Translations under genes and position numbers: made by a program
In this document: piece by piece, positions 22,477 through 24,288 of the stretch
Layout: each line of letters starts with the position of its first letter
Position numbering within the stretch: the stretch's first letter is position 1
Source: UBA4572 sp049965515
GTDB taxonomy: Bacteria; Nitrospirota; Leptospirillia; Leptospirillales; Leptospirillaceae
Reading direction: 5' to 3'
Length of the DNA: 24,288 bases
Assembly: GCA_049965515.1 (NCBI GenBank)
Contig: JBMFWG010000028.1
Span: forward strand, 1 to 24,288
The notes under the pieces: model-generated
What the model saw: the letters and a program-made list of their open reading frames with translations, nothing else
Database searches by the model: none
What the model was told of the DNA's origin: nothing

Positions 22477-22710
22477 ATGGTTCGGATGCTGGCCATGGCC
22501 GGAATCTTTCTTCTCGTCCTGGCGGGGATCCTGGCCTTGGTCGAGCGACTGGGGGGCCGGGGGCTCCTCTCCCGGTTCGGCCACCTTCCCGGGGACATCG
22601 TCATCAAGAAGCCCGGGATGATTTTTGCCTTTCCCCTGGTCTCCGGTCTCCTCCTCTCCCTCGTTCTCTCGCTCGTTCTCTCTCTCCTTTTTGCCTTCTT
22701 TCGGCGGTAG
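22477..22710 (+). CDS. DUF2905 family small membrane protein
   Basis: A 77-residue protein with two hydrophobic spans (about 4-22 and 50-74) around the conserved core RFGHLPGDIVIKKPGMIFAF and ending in FFRR. The LPGDI motif and architecture match the DUF2905 family, whose function is unknown. The chosen ATG at 22477 is four bases after the nadA stop, with GGAGG 12 bases upstream inside nadA; an internal ATG at 22486 is also possible. It ends two bases before queA. From memory, DUF2905 genes are often found beside queA, tgt or ruv genes in many bacteria, so this neighbourhood is expected, but no role in tRNA modification has been shown to my knowledge. Confidence 0.85.
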   Translation: MVRMLAMAGIFLLVLAGILALVERLGGRGLLSRFGHLPGDIVIKKPGMIFAFPLVSGLLLSLVLSLVLSLLFAFFRR

Positions 22711-22712
22711 CC

Positions 22713-23783
22713 ATGGACCATGTCTCCCCGGAGGCCCGGGACTACGACTACGAACTGCCGGAGGAGAGGATCCGGCTCGTTCCTCCCCCCCGCCGGGAGG
22801 AGAGCCGGTTGGCGGTGGTTCCCCGGAGCCCCTCTCTCTCCCGCCCCCCCTTCCTCTCCTCCTCCGTCTCGCACCTTCCCTCCCTCCTCGCCCCCGGGGA
22901 TCTTCTGGTGGCCAACGACTCGCGCGTCGTTCCGGCGAGAACCCTGGCCCGGACATCCCGGGGACGGGCGATCGAGATCCTCGTTCTCGGGCCCTTCGAC
23001 CAAGGGACGACAGGGACGGTGCGCTTTCTGGGGAAGGGGCTGAAAGGGGAGAACCGCCTCCATCTCTTCGATGGACGGGGGATTCTCGACGGGATCCACT
23101 ATGACGAGCTCCTGGAGTGCTTTGTGGCCATATACCGGGGAGAGGTGTCGCTGGGGGACTTTCTCGAGGTCCAGGGGGAGATGCCTCTGCCGCCCTATAT
23201 CGCTCGCCGGAGACGGGCCGACAGAAGCGACCGGGAGCGCTACCAGACGGTTTATTCCCGGGTGCCGGGGTCGGTGGCCGCCCCCACGGCGGGGCTCCAC
23301 CTGGGAGTGGAGCTTCTCGACCGGCTTCGGGAGAAGGGGATCGAGCGGGCCAGTGTCACTCTCCATGTGGGGGTGGGGACCTTCCGGGGGCTCTCCGAGG
23401 GGCCGGTGGAGCGCCACCGGATGCACGAGGAGTGGTATGATGTGCCCCGGGAGACGGCCGAGGCCATCGTCCGGACAAAGGCCCGGGGGGGCCGGGTCGT
23501 GGCGGTGGGGACCACGTCCCTTCGGGCGCTAGAGTCGGCCTATGGCCAAGGGGAGATCCCCGAGGGGGGCCGGTCCGGATGGACCCGTCTCTACGTGCGG
23601 CCGGGATACCGCTTTTTGGCCATTGATGCCCTCCTCACGAACTTCCATACCCCCCGGTCGACCCTGCTTGTTCTGGTGGACGCCTTTCTCGGAGGGGACG
23701 GGCGATGGCGGGAGATCTACCGGCGGGCGCTGGAGGAGGGATTCTTCTTCTTAAGCTACGGGGACGCGATGCTCATCTTGTAG
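22713..23783 (+). CDS. queA: S-adenosylmethionine:tRNA ribosyltransferase-isomerase
   Basis: QueA transfers and rearranges the ribose of SAM onto preQ1-modified tRNA to form epoxyqueuosine at position 34. It has 356 aa, typical. Conserved stretches in order are DYELPEERI (11-20), GDLLVANDSRVVPARTL (62-78), GEMPLPPYI, YQTVYSRVPGSVAAPTAGLH, VTLHVGVGTFRGL, HEEWYDV, GTTSLRALES and LLTNFHTPRSTLLVLV, ending with FLSYGDAMLI. The N-terminal region at about 35-58 is Ser/Pro/Arg-rich and less conserved. It starts two bases after the DUF2905 stop, so translation is probably coupled. It is the last intact gene of the plus-strand arm; a hairpin and insertion-sequence remains follow directly. Confidence 0.97.
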   Translation: MDHVSPEARDYDYELPEERIRLVPPPRREESRLAVVPRSPSLSRPPFLSSSVSHLPSLLAPGDLLVANDSRVVPARTLARTSRGRAIEILVLGPFDQGTTGTVRFLGKGLKGENRLHLFDGRGILDGIHYDELLECFVAIYRGEVSLGDFLEVQGEMPLPPYIARRRRADRSDRERYQTVYSRVPGSVAAPTAGLHLGVELLDRLREKGIERASVTLHVGVGTFRGLSEGPVERHRMHEEWYDVPRETAEAIVRTKARGGRVVAVGTTSLRALESAYGQGEIPEGGRSGWTRLYVRPGYRFLAIDALLTNFHTPRSTLLVLVDAFLGGDGRWREIYRRALEEGFFFLSYGDAMLIL

Positions 23784-23836
23784 GGGCGAAGGCCGTGAGG
23801 CCCTTCAGCCGTTCTATCAGACCGACTCAAACCTGC
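23784..23836 (-). mobile_element. Probable right end of an IS200/IS605-type element
   Basis: This short stretch separates the queA stop from the tnpB stop. It contains a stem at 23788-23806 (GAAGGCC pairs with GGCCCTTC, one bulged base, loop GTGA). IS200/IS605 elements end in subterminal hairpins rather than inverted repeats, so the hairpin may be the element's right-end structure and the 3' part of an omega RNA. It could instead, or also, serve as a queA 3' hairpin; no T-tract follows it. The exact element boundary is not visible. Confidence 0.45.
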
Positions 23837-24288
23837 CTAAACAGGCTCAAAGCTGATTTCCTGCTTCATCGAGGCTGGTTTCACTCCGGTCGCAAGACCG
23901 GAGCCAGAGCCTTCCTCTCCACAGGCGTCACATTCGGCGGAACTCGCCGTAGGGCCGTTTAGGACGGCCAAGCCATACGCCAGGAGATTCCTGGCCGCAT
24001 TCTCATCCCGGTCGTGGAGGACCCCACAGTCCGGACAAGTCCACTGGCGAAGAGCCAGCGGCATTTTTCCTGAACCGTCCCGCAAGCCGAGCAGGTCTTG
24101 CTGGACGGAAACCAGCGGTCGGCCACTATCACCAAACCACCGCGCCGCTCGGCCTTGTATTCCAGTTGCCGCCGGAACCCGAAAAAACTCCTATCGGCAA
24201 TGGAACGAGCCAGACGGTGGTTCTTCAGCATCCCGCGCACGTTCAAGTCCTTGATGACGATAGTGTGAAACCGTCGCGTGAGGTCGGA
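23837..24288 (-). pseudogene. tnpB: TnpB (IS200/IS605 OrfB) 3' fragment, frameshifted
   Basis: TnpB is the RNA-guided nuclease of IS200/IS605 elements. The gene enters from the right edge, so only about 150 C-terminal residues are seen. The first reading frame gives TIVIKDLNVRGMLKNHRLAR, RQLEYKAERRG and DRWFPSSKTCSACG. A second frame continues with LRQWTCPDCG and HDRDENAARNLL. Joined, they form the TnpB zinc ribbon (CSAC and CPDC) and the RuvC-III aspartate motif. The join needs one extra A in the A-run that is complementary to 24064-24068, so the gene is frameshifted there. In addition the RuvC-II position, usually a glutamate before DLNV, is lysine (codon complementary to 24250-24252). Both suggest an inactive copy, although a sequencing error in the homopolymer could explain the shift. 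Confidence 0.85.

Noticed and set aside
21369..23426. A 685-codon minus-strand open frame opposite asd, nadA and queA
   Set aside because: Antisense shadow across several genes with clear catalytic motifs on the plus strand.

Overview
This window is a GC-rich bacterial chromosomal segment that appears to be centred on the replication origin. Everything left of about 12.07 kb is on the minus strand: dnaA, dnaN, gyrB, gyrA, a TPR lipoprotein gene, queE, queC, pepA and smpB (smpB runs off the left edge). Everything right of about 12.63 kb up to 23.78 kb is on the plus strand: ilvB, ilvH, ilvC, psd, pssA, leuA, leuB, asd, nadA, a DUF2905 membrane-protein gene and queA. The two arms diverge from an AT-rich spacer of about 560 bp. 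That spacer carries two DnaA boxes spaced one helical turn apart next to a very AT-rich tract, so it is a good oriC candidate, and both gene arms would be transcribed with fork movement.

The left arm is tightly packed, with overlapping or near-overlapping stop and start codons from gyrB through smpB. It looks like one long operon joining replication initiation and topology (DnaA, the sliding clamp, both gyrase subunits) with preQ0 synthesis (QueE, QueC), an M17 aminopeptidase and the trans-translation factor SmpB. recF, which often lies between dnaN and gyrB, is absent here.

The right arm starts from a recognisable sigma-70-type promoter. It encodes branched-chain amino acid synthesis (IlvB/IlvH, IlvC, LeuA, LeuB), with the phosphatidylethanolamine pair Psd/PssA inserted between ilvC and leuA. 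Asd (aspartate family), NadA (NAD synthesis), DUF2905 and QueA (late queuosine step) follow. Three queuosine-pathway genes are therefore split between the two arms.

The right edge holds the 3' part of an IS200/IS605-type tnpB on the minus strand, directly behind queA. It carries a one-base frameshift and a lysine where the RuvC-II glutamate is expected, so it is probably a dead or decaying copy.

Organism: gene content is diderm-type (a lipoprotein, PssA/Psd phospholipid synthesis, a long GyrB with the TOPRIM insertion). The ilvBHC-psd-pssA-leuA order recalls Nitrospirota and Desulfobacterota/Geobacter-like genomes. A Leptospirillum-like member of Nitrospirota is my best guess, from memory of gene order only and with modest confidence. 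TTG and GTG starts are frequent. I found no rRNA, tRNA or CRISPR array. The window is mostly core genome; the least explained parts are the origin spacer, several GC-rich intergenic hairpins, and the broken tnpB with its flank.
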